Source of the DNA: Prevotella sp. | GTDB taxonomy: Bacteria > Bacteroidota > Bacteroidia > Bacteroidales > Bacteroidaceae | Length of the DNA stretch: 64,000 nucleotides | Direction of reading: 5' to 3' | Assembly (NCBI GenBank): GCA_017417465.1 | Contig: JAFPZD010000040.1 | Location: forward strand, 62,001-126,000 | Shown here: positions 46,584 to 54,892 of the stretch, one piece after another | How the letters are laid out: every line of letters begins with the position of its first letter | Position numbering within the stretch: position 1 is the stretch's first letter | The notes under the pieces: generated by a model | The model's input: only the letters and a program-made list of their open reading frames with translations | Told to the model about the DNA's origin: nothing | Database searches by the model: none | Translations under genes and position numbers: made by a program

Positions 46584-47687
46584 ATGGAAATAGCACAACT
46601 CGGCGAGTTCGGCCTCATAGACCGCCTCACCAAAAACCTTGAGAACAAAAACAGCAGCACCCGCTACGGCGTGGGCGACGACTGCGCCGTGCTCCACTAC
46701 CCTGATACAGAGGTGCTGGTCACCACCGACCTCCTCATGGAGGGCGTCCACTTCGACCTTACCTACATCGACCTGCAGCACCTCGGCTACAAAGCTGCGA
46801 TGGTGAACATCAGCGACATCTTCGCCATGAATGGCACACCGCGGCAGATCACCGTCTCACTCGCTATCAGTAAGCGCTTCACCGTCGAGGACATCGAGCA
46901 GCTTTACAGCGGCCTGCGCCTGGCTTGCGAGAAGTGGGGCGTCGACATCGTTGGCGGCGACACCACCAGCAGCTACACTGGCCTGGCCATCAGCATCACC
47001 TGTATTGGCGAAGCTCTGCCACAGGACATCGTTTACCGTAACGGTGCCCGCAACACCGATCTCATTTGTGTCAGCGGTGATCTCGGTGCCGCATACATGG
47101 GTCTACAGCTGCTGGAGCGCGAGAAAGCCGTCTACTACAGCCAGTTCAACGAACTGCAAAAAAAGATTGCCACAGCACAAAAAGAAGGCGACCAAGAAAA
47201 AGTAGCTAACCTCAAATCACAAATATCAAACCTCAGCCAGCCCGACTTCTCTGGCAAGGAATACCTGCTGCAACGACAACTGCAAACCGAGGCTCGCGGT
47301 GACATCATCCAGCGCCTCCGTGAGGCTGGCATACGCCCGACAGCCATGATGGATGTCAGCGACGGCTTGTCGTCTGAGCTCATGCACATCTGCAAGCAGA
47401 GCCACGTGGGATGCCGTATCTACGAGAAAAACCTTCCCATCGACTACCAGACGGCAGTGATGGCCGAGGAGCTAAGCTTGAACGTCACCACTTGTGCCCT
47501 CAACGGTGGCGAGGACTACGAACTCGTGTTCACCGTGCCCATCGGCGACCACGCCAAGATCGAGACGCTCGACGATGTGCATCTCATTGGGCACATCACC
47601 GAAGAGAAATTCGGCAACATCCTCGTCACACGCGACAACCAAGAGTTTGAGCTTAAGGCACAGGGATGGAACCCATTAAAAAGTTAG
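46584..47687 (+). CDS. thiL: Thiamine-monophosphate kinase
   Basis: Phosphorylates thiamine monophosphate to thiamine pyrophosphate. 367 residues from the ATG at 46584; an earlier in-frame TTG at 46527 lies in the 33-bp repeat and is rejected. 'YGVGDDCAVL' and 'TTDLLMEGVHFDL' carry the Mg/ATP-binding Asp residues, 'AMVNISDIFAMNG' and 'VGGDTTSS' are ThiL signatures, and 'MMDVSDGLSSEL' follows. An in-frame stretch at about residues 203-228 ('KVANLKSQISNLSQ') is Asn/Ser/Lys-rich and may be an inserted repeat. Confidence 0.95.
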   Translation: MEIAQLGEFGLIDRLTKNLENKNSSTRYGVGDDCAVLHYPDTEVLVTTDLLMEGVHFDLTYIDLQHLGYKAAMVNISDIFAMNGTPRQITVSLAISKRFTVEDIEQLYSGLRLACEKWGVDIVGGDTTSSYTGLAISITCIGEALPQDIVYRNGARNTDLICVSGDLGAAYMGLQLLEREKAVYYSQFNELQKKIATAQKEGDQEKVANLKSQISNLSQPDFSGKEYLLQRQLQTEARGDIIQRLREAGIRPTAMMDVSDGLSSELMHICKQSHVGCRIYEKNLPIDYQTAVMAEELSLNVTTCALNGGEDYELVFTVPIGDHAKIETLDDVHLIGHITEEKFGNILVTRDNQEFELKAQGWNPLKS

Positions 47688-47855
47688 CCACGGTTGAACA
47701 CGGAAAACGAGAAATTGGCCACGGTTGAACACAGTAAACGAGAAATTGGCCACGGTTGAACACGGTTAAACACGGAAAACGAGAATTAAGCCACGGTTGA
47801 ACACGGTTGAACACGGTAAACGAGAGATGAGCCACAGTTGAACACGGAAAACCGA
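47687..47855 (+). repeat. GCCACGGTTGAACACGG repeat array, five copies
   Basis: Copies start at 47687 (the G of the thiL stop codon), 47718, 47749, 47789 and 47831; some carry an extra TTGAACACGG or TTAAACACGG. They are separated by AAAACGAGAAATTG-like spacers. Same family as 10773-10824. Confidence 0.92.
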
Positions 47856-47934
47856 GAAGGGAAGCAAAAGTGAACCCATGCGATGGCTTATTCCTGAAAA
47901 AACGTTAACAAAAGAAAGATTTTTATCTATTGTC

Positions 47935-47965
47935 TTTCATCTTTGAAAATTTTGTTGTACCTTTG
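47935..47965 (+). promoter_or_regulatory. Promoter for tRNA-Phe
   Basis: TACCTTTG at 47958-47965 with TTTC at 47935-47938 (19-nt spacer), 41 bases before the tRNA. Confidence 0.65.
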
Positions 47966-48006
47966 CACCCGCAAACAAGAAAGGAAAGCGATCTTTCAAA
48001 CATGAT

Positions 48007-48079
48007 GGTGCCTTAGCTCAGTTGGTAGAGCATCGGACTGAAAATCCGTGTGTCCCCGGTTCGATTCCTGGAGGTACCA
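48007..48079 (+). tRNA. tRNA-Phe (GAA)
   Basis: A 73-nt cloverleaf can be folded by eye. The acceptor stem GGTGCCT pairs with AGGTACC (one G-T), the D arm contains AGCTCAGTTGGTAGAGC, the anticodon loop is CTGAAAA with anticodon GAA, and the T loop is GGTTCGATTCC. The discriminator is A and CCA is not encoded. Confidence 0.97.
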
Positions 48080-48096
48080 CTCCTCCTTTCATTATG

Positions 48097-48132
48097 AACC
48101 CCGTGAAGACTTCGGTCGGAACGGGGTTTTTT
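48097..48132 (+). terminator. Rho-independent terminator after tRNA-Phe
   Basis: AACCCCGT at 48097-48104 pairs with ACGGGGTT at 48121-48128, with inner pairing of GAAGACTTC-like bases, followed directly by a T-run to 48132. Confidence 0.85.
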
Positions 48133-48166
48133 GTTGCTTGTTATCATTGAGAGCTTGAGTTGGAAT

Positions 48167-48604
48167 ATGGGAAATATCAAAATTATCAGAGGTGCATTCA
48201 GCACCAAACTGGAGCTGGAACATGCAAGTGTCGTGGCGGGCTTCCCCAGTCCGTCTGACGACTATCACCATGAGACGCTGGACTTCAACCGCGACTATAT
48301 CCGCCACCCCGAGGCCTCGTTCTATGGCGATGTGGAGGGCGACTCTATGAAAGACGCCGGACTACTTGACGGCGACCGAGTGATCATCGACAGAGCTGTA
48401 GAGCCGCACGACGGCTCAATCGTCGTGGCATGGTGGGACGGTGGCTTCACGATGAAGTTCCTCGACCTGTCACATCGCAAAGACGGCTACATCGAGCTTC
48501 GCCCAGCCAATGCCGATTATCCCGTGTTCAAGGTCGACAACCCCGAGAACTTTGAAATATGGGGCGTGGTGATTCACCTTATCCGCACCTTCGAGACCAT
48601 TTAG
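48167..48604 (+). CDS. umuD: UmuD-like S24 autoprotease
   Basis: 145 residues from the ATG at 48167; the earlier in-frame opening lies in the tRNA terminator. LexA/UmuD-type self-cleaving protein activating the partner translesion polymerase. Cleavage site A24-G25 in 'SVVAGFPSP', nucleophile S60 in 'GDSMKDAG', general base K97 in 'GGFTMKFLD'. No DNA-binding domain, so not LexA. umuC follows after a 46-base repeat tract. Confidence 0.93.
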   Translation: MGNIKIIRGAFSTKLELEHASVVAGFPSPSDDYHHETLDFNRDYIRHPEASFYGDVEGDSMKDAGLLDGDRVIIDRAVEPHDGSIVVAWWDGGFTMKFLDLSHRKDGYIELRPANADYPVFKVDNPENFEIWGVVIHLIRTFETI

Positions 48605-48605
48605 G

Positions 48606-48650
48606 CAATTCTCAATTCTCAACTCTCAACTCTCAATTCTCAATTCTCCA
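48606..48650 (+). repeat. Low-complexity tract of CAATTCTCAACTCT units before umuC
   Basis: About six 7-base units of the CAATTCT/CAACTCT type fill the umuD-umuC gap and end at the umuC ATG. A tract of the same kind occurs in frame at about 24750-24786, and an inverted relative lies at 52808-52870. Confidence 0.88.
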
Positions 48651-50027
48651 ATGTACGGAATAGCTGATTTGGACAATTGCTACTGTAGCTGCGAGAAGGT
48701 TTTCAGGCCAGACCTGGAAGGGCAACCGATCGTAGTGCTGTCGAACAACGACGGCTGCGTAGTCGCACGTTCCAACGAAGCGAAGAAGATGGGCATCAAA
48801 GAGGGCACCCCCTACTACCAACTCGCCCAGCTGTTCCCCGGAAAGAAAATCGCAGTGTTCTCATCGAACTACGAGCTTTATGGAGAACTGACGGGCCGCG
48901 TGGTGAGCATCATCCGCAGTGAGACGCCAGCTTACTTCCGTTATTCGATTGATGAATGTTTCATGTATCTCGATGGCATTCCCCTGGTCGACCTTCAGAA
49001 GTGGGGCGAACGACTACACAGGCGGGTGAAGCGTGAGGTGGGCATGCCTATCAGCATTGGCCTGGCACCCAACAAGACGCTGGCCAAGATTGCCTCGAAG
49101 CTGGCTAAGAAGTACGAGGTGTATAAGCACTGCTGCATGATTGACACAGACTACAAACGCGAGAGGGCACTGGAATGGTGCCCCGTCGAGGATGTCTGGG
49201 GCATTGGCCGTCGCTATGCCGCCAAGCTGCAGTCACTGGGCTGCAAGACGGCTCTCGACTTTGCCAATCACCATAAGGACTGGGTACGCCTGACATTCAA
49301 CAACATCAACATCGTACGTACCTGGCAGGAACTCAATGGCGAGGATGTAGTGCCAAACGAGCAACTGGCCAAGAAGAAGAGCATCTGCACCAGCCGTTCG
49401 TTCAACGGCATGATCAACGACTACGATGCCTTGCGCACACATGTGTCAAACTATGCCGTCCGCTGTGCCGAGAAGCTGCGCATGCAGAACACGGTGGCAA
49501 GCATCGTCGGCGTGTTCCTCAACACGAACATGTTTCGTGAGGACCTGCCACAATACTGGAACTTTCAGGAGCAACGGCTCATCACCCCCACCAACTCCAC
49601 CATCACCATTGTGCAGACGGCCAACGAGGTGCTGAAGAAGATCTTTCGCCAGGGCTATCAGTACAAGAAGGCGGGCGTCATCGTCATGGGTATAGGCGCC
49701 GACAGCCCCATCCAGCAGGACCTCTTCGACATCAATGCCGAACTGATTCAAAAGATGCGCCGTCTCGACGAGGTTGTCGACCGCATCAACCGCATGCATG
49801 GCTCCGAGACCATTGTGCTCGGTTCACAGCAATATGTCAGTAAGACGGAAATGGTCGAGCCTGCTCGCTTGGACTCTGCCAAGGGCGAGCAGGCTCGACC
49901 AAAGATTAAGGCTGACGTTTTCGCCAATGCCATCAAGCATGACTTCCGCAGTAAGAACCCAACTACGCGTTGGTCAGACATTGTGCGGCTCAATGTCAAC
50001 GACAAGCCAAAAGAGAAGCCGCTATAA
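48651..50027 (+). CDS. umuC: Y-family DNA polymerase V catalytic subunit
   Basis: Error-prone translesion polymerase, 458 residues. 'IADLDNCYCSCEKVFRPDL' is the Y-family N-terminal metal site, 'PAYFRYSIDECFMYLDG' the second, followed by 'ISIGLAPNKTLAKIASKLAKK' and a helix-hairpin region ('VEDVWGIGRRYAAKLQSLG'). Residues about 401-417 ('VEPARLDSAKGEQARPK') are encoded by an inverted repeat between the core and the C-terminal part (49853-49900). Forms the umuDC pair. Confidence 0.95.
   Translation: MYGIADLDNCYCSCEKVFRPDLEGQPIVVLSNNDGCVVARSNEAKKMGIKEGTPYYQLAQLFPGKKIAVFSSNYELYGELTGRVVSIIRSETPAYFRYSIDECFMYLDGIPLVDLQKWGERLHRRVKREVGMPISIGLAPNKTLAKIASKLAKKYEVYKHCCMIDTDYKRERALEWCPVEDVWGIGRRYAAKLQSLGCKTALDFANHHKDWVRLTFNNINIVRTWQELNGEDVVPNEQLAKKKSICTSRSFNGMINDYDALRTHVSNYAVRCAEKLRMQNTVASIVGVFLNTNMFREDLPQYWNFQEQRLITPTNSTITIVQTANEVLKKIFRQGYQYKKAGVIVMGIGADSPIQQDLFDINAELIQKMRRLDEVVDRINRMHGSETIVLGSQQYVSKTEMVEPARLDSAKGEQARPKIKADVFANAIKHDFRSKNPTTRWSDIVRLNVNDKPKEKPL
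49853..49900. repeat. Inverted repeat inside umuC
   Basis: Left arm 49853-49872 and right arm 49879-49900 share 16 perfectly paired bases (GGTCGAGCCTGCTCGC) plus TTGG/CCAA after a 2-base bulge, with a 6-nt loop. Length and perfection are far above what umuC codons would give by chance. Confidence 0.9.
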
Positions 50028-50046
50028 CCGGCGTTCGTAATGTGGC

Positions 50047-50517
50047 TCAGAATTTCGCCATCTTGATAGCCACCACAGCACACTCGTCGCCCTTGTTGCC
50101 CAGACGGCCACCAGAGCGAGCGCGTGCCTGTTCGATATCATCAGTCGTCAAGAGCCCGAAGACTACGGGAATGGAGCTAGTAGCATTCAGGCGTGCTATG
50201 CCCTGAGTCACACCCTGACAGATGTAGTCAAAGTGGGGCGTCTCGCCACGAATGACGCTACCGAGGATGATGACGGCGTCATAGCCGTCGTTGAGTGTCA
50301 TCTGATGGGCGCCATAGATGAGTTCGAATGAGCCGGGAACGGTTTTCACATGAATGTTCTCGGGCAGTGCGCCATGCTTCTCAAGGGTCGTCGTGCAACC
50401 GTTGAGCAACGCACCAGTAATCTCTGGGTTCCACTCTGAGACGACAATGCCGAAAATCATGTTCGACGCATCTGGCACCCGTGCCAAGTCGTAGTCGGAA
50501 AGATTCTTCGTTGCCAC
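50047..50517 (-). CDS. ribH: 6,7-dimethyl-8-ribityllumazine synthase
   Basis: Penultimate step of riboflavin synthesis. 156 residues. '[19 protein letters not shown]', '[14 protein letters not shown]', '[17 protein letters not shown]' (catalytic His) and '[15 protein letters not shown]' are all conserved. 27 bases after the TPR protein gene, on the same strand. Confidence 0.96.
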   Translation of the reverse strand: MATKNLSDYDLARVPDASNMIFGIVVSEWNPEITGALLNGCTTTLEKHGALPENIHVKTVPGSFELIYGAHQMTLNDGYDAVIILGSVIRGETPHFDYICQGVTQGIARLNATSSIPVVFGLLTTDDIEQARARSGGRLGNKGDECAVVAIKMAKF

Positions 50518-50544
50518 AACTATGAAAATCTATGAACTGAAGAA

Positions 50545-51240
50545 CTACTCCTTGACGCGCTCGATGTACTCATCGATGGTCTGGTAAGCAGCCGACTGCA
50601 CATACTGGTCCTTCACCTGCTGGTACAGCTTCAGGGCCTCAGCCTTCTTACCCTGGCTCTCAAGGATTTCGCCAGCCTTCACAAGGTACATGGGCGTCAG
50701 CGTGTTGTTGTCGGCCTTGCTGGCAGCCTTCTTGTATTGATCAACAGCCTTGTCGAGCTGATCCATGTGAGCGTAGACATCGCCAAGTGCGCCGATAGCT
50801 GCGGGCGAAATCATCTGGTCGCCAGTATCGCTGAACTTGTTCAGGTAGTCGGCAGCCTTCTGCCACTCACCCATGTGAGCGTAGCACAGACCGGCATAGA
50901 GCTTTGCCACATTGCCGGCAGCGGTAGAACCGAAGTCGTCGATGATGTTCAGGAATCCAGCCACATTGGCAGTGTCGCCATTAAGGGCACGTGCGAAGGC
51001 AGCAGAGTCGCCTAACTGGAGGGCCATGCCGAAAAGATCCTCGGCCATAGCCATCTGCGTGTTAGCTTTCTCCTGACTCGACTTGGCGTGCGAGTTCCAG
51101 AAGATGAGGCCGCAGATGATGACAACAGCGGCGATGGTGCAACCGATGATTGCGTTCTTGTACTTGAGGATAAAAGCCTCGTTCTGGTTCACTGGCTCCT
51201 TCGTTTCAGGAGCAGTCTTGGGTGTTGTTGTATTTGCCAT
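50545..51240 (-). CDS. Membrane-anchored tetratricopeptide-repeat protein
   Basis: 231 residues with one TM helix at about 28-49 ('AIIGCTIAAVVIICGLIFW') after a cytoplasmic, hydrophilic N-terminus; this resembles the YfgM type. The C-terminal part has TPR-like helices ('YAGLCYAHMGEWQKAADYLN', 'GDVYAHMDQLDKAVDQYKKA'). Probably a periplasmic chaperone-associated or scaffold protein. It has a divergent promoter with recF and likely forms an operon with ribH. Confidence 0.82.
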   Translation of the reverse strand: MANTTTPKTAPETKEPVNQNEAFILKYKNAIIGCTIAAVVIICGLIFWNSHAKSSQEKANTQMAMAEDLFGMALQLGDSAAFARALNGDTANVAGFLNIIDDFGSTAAGNVAKLYAGLCYAHMGEWQKAADYLNKFSDTGDQMISPAAIGALGDVYAHMDQLDKAVDQYKKAASKADNNTLTPMYLVKAGEILESQGKKAEALKLYQQVKDQYVQSAAYQTIDEYIERVKE

Positions 51241-51279
51241 TATAATGCTAATTTTTTGTCATTCGCGATTTTCGCGCGG

Positions 51280-51287
51280 CAAAATTA
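51280..51287 (-). promoter_or_regulatory. -7 box for the TPR-ribH operon
   Basis: TAATTTTG on the minus strand, 39 bases upstream of the start codon. Confidence 0.5.
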
Positions 51288-51326
51288 CGCAAAATATCGC
51301 ACATACTGAAATTTATTGCCAACTTT

Positions 51327-51359
51327 TTTCGTTTTTTAGCGCGAAAAGCTGTAATTTTG
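51327..51359 (+). promoter_or_regulatory. Promoter for recF
   Basis: TTTC at 51327-51330 and TAATTTTG at 51352-51359 with a 21-nt spacer; the ATG is at 51381. Divergent from the TPR gene promoter. Confidence 0.55.
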
Positions 51360-51380
51360 CGCTAAATTTCATCATCTGAC

Positions 51381-52517
51381 ATGGTTTTAGAGCGACTTAA
51401 CATCATAAATTACAAGAATATTCGGGAGGCCACGCTCGACCTCTCGCCCAAGTTCAACTGCTTCATCGGACAGAATGGAGCGGGCAAAACCAACGTGCTC
51501 GATGCCATCTATTTCCTGTCGTTCTGCCACTCGGCTCAGACGACGCAAGACTCGGCTGTCGTCCACCACGATGAGGATTTCTTCGTGCTCGAGGGCGACT
51601 ATGCCGAAGGCCTCAACATCTACTGTGGCATGAAACGGGGCACAAAGAAGCACTTCAAGCGCAACAAGAAGGAGTACAAGCGGCTGTCGGAGCACATCGG
51701 CCTCATTCCCATCGTGCTCATCTCGCCGGCTGACACCTTATTGATAGAAGGAGGCAGCGAGGAACGCCGCCGACTGATGGACGTCGTCATTGCTCAGCTC
51801 GACCACCCGTACATCGAAGCGCTGAACCGCTACAACAAAGCCCTGCAACAGCGCAACGCCATGCTCCGCAACGAGGACCAGGAGCCTGACCCTGACGTGC
51901 TGGCACTCTTCGAAGAGCAGATGGCCCACGAGGGCGAACTCATCTACGAGAAGCGTAGTCGCTTCGTCAGCGACCTTATCCCCCTGTTCCAGCAGTTCTA
52001 CGAGATTATCAGCGGTGGGCATGAGCAGGTGTCGCTTAGCTACACGTCGCACTGCCAGCGCGGCCCACTGCTCGAGGTCATCCAGCGCGACCGTATGAAG
52101 GATCGCGCCGTAGGCTACTCGCTCCATGGCATCCACCGCGACGACCTGGAGATACTGCTTAATGGGCATCCCATGCGCCGCGAGGGTTCGCAAGGCCAGC
52201 TCAAGACGTTCGTCATCGCCCTGAAGCTCGCACAGTTCGAGTTCCTCAAACGCAGCAACCGAGCACCTCAACCTGCTGCCGAGGACATGACACCCATTTC
52301 CGGGGGGCTACAATCCCCTACCCCCATCCTGCTTCTCGATGATATCTTCGACAAGCTCGACGCCCACCGCGTGGAGCAGATCATCCAGCTGGTTGCCGGC
52401 GACCAGTTCGGACAGATTTTCATCACCGATACCAACCGCGACCACCTTGACCAGATCCTCAGCCAAGGGCACTTCGACCACAAACTGTTCCACGTAAAAG
52501 ACGGCGAAATTGTTTAA
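51381..52517 (+). CDS. recF: DNA replication and repair protein RecF
   Basis: SMC-like ATPase loading RecA at gaps. 378 residues. Walker A 'FIGQNGAGKTNVLDAIYFLS', signature region 'REGSQGQLKTFVIALKLAQF', Walker B 'PILLLDDIFDKLD'. About 20 residues before Walker B ('APQPAAEDMTPISGGLQSPT') are Pro-rich and look like an in-frame insertion. The DUF721 gene overlaps its end by 8 bases, a common Bacteroidetes pairing. Confidence 0.95.
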   Translation: MVLERLNIINYKNIREATLDLSPKFNCFIGQNGAGKTNVLDAIYFLSFCHSAQTTQDSAVVHHDEDFFVLEGDYAEGLNIYCGMKRGTKKHFKRNKKEYKRLSEHIGLIPIVLISPADTLLIEGGSEERRRLMDVVIAQLDHPYIEALNRYNKALQQRNAMLRNEDQEPDPDVLALFEEQMAHEGELIYEKRSRFVSDLIPLFQQFYEIISGGHEQVSLSYTSHCQRGPLLEVIQRDRMKDRAVGYSLHGIHRDDLEILLNGHPMRREGSQGQLKTFVIALKLAQFEFLKRSNRAPQPAAEDMTPISGGLQSPTPILLLDDIFDKLDAHRVEQIIQLVAGDQFGQIFITDTNRDHLDQILSQGHFDHKLFHVKDGEIV

Positions 52518-52800
52518 GCGAAACGTACAATCCATCAAGGACCTTGTGCTGCGAAACCTGCGCTCACAAGGTTTAGAAACGCCACTACTGCAGAAGCGCC
52601 TCATCGAGGCGTGGCCCACCGTTGCCGGCGAGGCCATTGCCCGCTACACCACCGACGTCAGCATCTACAACCAGACGCTCTTCGTCAGCCTGCGCGTCCC
52701 CGCCCTGCGTGCTGACCTCAGCATGCAAAGGCAGGAGTTCGTCAAGCGTCTTAATGATTATGTCGGTGCACAAATCATTACCGACATTCGGTTCAAGTAA
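52510..52800 (+). CDS. DUF721 / DciA-like protein
   Basis: 96 residues; TTG start overlapping the recF stop by 8 bases. 'IEAWPTVAGEAIARYT' and 'LFVSLRVPALRADLSMQRQE' match the DUF721 KH-like domain. In other phyla DciA loads the replicative helicase DnaB; linkage to recF supports a replication role, by inference. Confidence 0.85.
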   Translation: MFKRNVQSIKDLVLRNLRSQGLETPLLQKRLIEAWPTVAGEAIARYTTDVSIYNQTLFVSLRVPALRADLSMQRQEFVKRLNDYVGAQIITDIRFK

Positions 52801-52850
52801 CTCAACCGAAGGAGTTGAGGAGATGAGGAGTTGAGGAGTTGAGAAGATTA

Positions 52851-52986
52851 GGAGTTGAGGAGGTGAGGAGTTGTGGAGGTAAAGTAGAATAGACCTATTC
52901 CCTACATCAAGCCATTCCTTTTGCAGGCTCTCAGAGCAATAGATGTATTCTACTTTACCTCCACAACTCCTCATCTCCTCAACTCC
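52851..52986. repeat. Palindromic element, copy 1 (GGAGGTAAAGTAGAATA termini)
   Basis: 41-nt arms at 52851-52891 and 52946-52986 with one mismatch; the inner 17 bases GGAGGTAAAGTAGAATA pair perfectly with TATTCTACTTTACCTCC. The 54-nt interior is similar to that of copy 2 at 58666-58752. The outer arms are GAGTTGAGGAG-type low-complexity sequence that extends left to 52808. It lies between convergent genes. Confidence 0.92.
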
Positions 52987-53014
52987 TCAACTCAACAAAG
53001 TTGAGTCTTGCCCC

Positions 53015-53953
53015 TTAGGCAGGAATCAAGAAATTCAGCTCTTCCTGTCCTATCTGAATGCGGTACGGTCCGACGGGCGTGTCGATGAGTCGCCCGTCGA
53101 CACCGACGAAGGCCTTGTGTGCCTCGTCGACCACCAGTTCACGGGTGCGATACGGATGCACGCTGCTATGGTTCAGGATGCGCCCTGTCAGCAAGAGCCA
53201 TAGCCCAGCGAACAGCTGAATCAGCTTGGGACTATAGATGACCGACACGTCGAGCATGCCATTATATGGCACTGCGCTGGGCGTCTGTCCATAGCCCAGG
53301 GCACTGCCGATGCAGACGTTCATCACCGAGCGGTCGATGGTGTCGCTGTTGACGCGGATACGCATTTTGTAGTCGTGGCGATGGAAGAGCATCAGGAGCA
53401 ACGACGAGACGAATGAGAGCGTCCGCGACCACAGCACATGGCGTGTCTGTCGCCGCAGGTTCATGATGTCGGCAATAAGGCCGATGTTCACGCAGTTCAG
53501 GAAGTAGCGGTGGCACTGCTCACCTTTCTTATTAGTATAGCGCAGGCAGCCGACGTCCACCTTGCGAATGCGCCGCTGCGCGAGCCACTCCACCGTCTGC
53601 TCGTCATCGTTGGCCTCAAAGCCCCAGAAGCGTGCGAAGTCGTTGATGGCACCGTTGGGGATGACGCCCAGTGCCACCTCGTCGCGCACCTGTCGCTCCT
53701 CCTGCATCAGGCAGTTGACGGCATCGTTGAGCGCCGAGTCGCCACCCACGATGACAATGGTCTTATAGCCATTATGGATGAGCATGCGCACCAGGCGGTC
53801 GACGCTCTCCATGCTCTCGCTCTGTACGAAGTCGTACTTCACGCCACGCTGGTCAAGTTCCTTCTGCAGGCGCGCCCAGCGCTTACGCTTACTCTTGATG
53901 CCGTTGCGTGGACAGTATAAGATGCCCCAACGGTCAGACGGTTCATAGTTCAT
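53015..53953 (-). CDS. Diacylglycerol kinase-family lipid kinase
   Basis: 312-residue soluble lipid kinase of the DAGK/YegS/NAD-kinase-like fold. 'TIVIVGGDSALNDAVNCLM' stands where the family has GGDGTLNE, and 'LGVIPNGAINDFARFWGF' where it has PxGTxNDxAR, so two catalytic-region Thr/Gly positions are replaced. 'VNIGLIADIMNL' and 'VDGRLIDTPVGPYRI' are conserved. Its start overlaps the miaA paralogue stop by four bases (ATGA). The motif changes may mean altered activity or a phylum-specific variant. Confidence 0.85.
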   Translation of the reverse strand: MNYEPSDRWGILYCPRNGIKSKRKRWARLQKELDQRGVKYDFVQSESMESVDRLVRMLIHNGYKTIVIVGGDSALNDAVNCLMQEERQVRDEVALGVIPNGAINDFARFWGFEANDDEQTVEWLAQRRIRKVDVGCLRYTNKKGEQCHRYFLNCVNIGLIADIMNLRRQTRHVLWSRTLSFVSSLLLMLFHRHDYKMRIRVNSDTIDRSVMNVCIGSALGYGQTPSAVPYNGMLDVSVIYSPKLIQLFAGLWLLLTGRILNHSSVHPYRTRELVVDEAHKAFVGVDGRLIDTPVGPYRIQIGQEELNFLIPA

Positions 53954-54882
53954 AGTTTATTGTTCATAGTTAGAATACGCTCCACCTTTTCCTCCATGGG
54001 TAGCGAAGCGTCAATCCAGTGAATGGTGAAGCCACGGCGCTCCATGCCACGAAACCAGGTCATCTGTCGCTTAGCGAACTGGTGGATGGCAATCTCCAGC
54101 CGACTGAACATCTCGTCGTAGGTGGTCTGCCCTGTGACATACTCCGTCACGAACTTATACTCCAGGCCATAATAGAGAATGTCTTCAGCAGGGATGCCCT
54201 CAGCAAGCAACGAGCGCACCTCGTCAATCATACCCTCTTCCAGGCGTGCTTTCAACCGGCGGGTAATCTTTGCACGGCGCAAATCGCGGTCGATGTCTAC
54301 GCCGAAGACGACACTTTCTACTGGCGGAAGCTCACGGCGTGGCAGCGGATGCTCACGGTTGTAGGTTTCAATCTCAATGGCGCGGATGGCTCGTTGGCAG
54401 GAGTCCACATCCGTGGTGTTATGCATGTTGGAGCCGTTCTGTGCTTTCAGGTCGACGAGCATGCGGGTCAGCTCTGCCAGGGACTTGCCTTCCAGCGCAT
54501 CGCGCAGCTCCTGATTCTGCGGCACTGGCGACAGCCTGTAGCCCCGCAGCACGGCTTCGATGTAAAGTCCCGTGCCCCCGCAGAGGATAGGCAGTGCCCC
54601 ACGGCTACGAATGTTTTGGTAGGCATCGAAGAAATCCTGCTGATACTGGAAGAGATTGTACTTCGTGCCAGGCTCGCAGATGTCGATGAGATGATAGGGC
54701 ACGTCGCCATACTCGCTCAGGTCCTTGCCCGTACCGATGTCCATGCGACGGTAGACCTGGCGTGAGTCGGCCGAGATAATCTCAGCAGGCCGCCCCATCG
54801 AGGTCAGCCTCCGCGCCACTGCCACTGCCAGCGTTGTTTTTCCGCAGGCCGTTGGCCCAAGTATGGTGATCATCTGCTCCAT
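53950..54882 (-). CDS. miaA: tRNA dimethylallyltransferase (second copy)
   Basis: 310 residues. 'ITILGPTACGKTTLAVAVA', 'ISADSRQVYRRMDIGTGKDL', 'CGGTGLYIEAVLRGY' and 'ELPPVESVVFGVDIDR' identify MiaA. The 'MEQM' start at 54882 is chosen because a longer frame to 54933 overlaps the next gene; 54873 is also possible. Compared with the copy at 36696, the P-loop and GGTGLY motif are more canonical, but the 'TAAPT' segment is changed to 'TGKDL'. Whether both are active on the same tRNAs is unknown. Confidence 0.92.
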   Translation of the reverse strand: MEQMITILGPTACGKTTLAVAVARRLTSMGRPAEIISADSRQVYRRMDIGTGKDLSEYGDVPYHLIDICEPGTKYNLFQYQQDFFDAYQNIRSRGALPILCGGTGLYIEAVLRGYRLSPVPQNQELRDALEGKSLAELTRMLVDLKAQNGSNMHNTTDVDSCQRAIRAIEIETYNREHPLPRRELPPVESVVFGVDIDRDLRRAKITRRLKARLEEGMIDEVRSLLAEGIPAEDILYYGLEYKFVTEYVTGQTTYDEMFSRLEIAIHQFAKRQMTWFRGMERRGFTIHWIDASLPMEEKVERILTMNNKL

Positions 54883-54892
54883 GGTGATGGTG

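Noticed and set aside
52808-53014. Simple convergent terminator as full explanation of copy 1 of the palindromic element
   Set aside because: A 54-nt interior conserved with a second copy 5.8 kb away is not expected for a terminator, though it may still terminate transcription.
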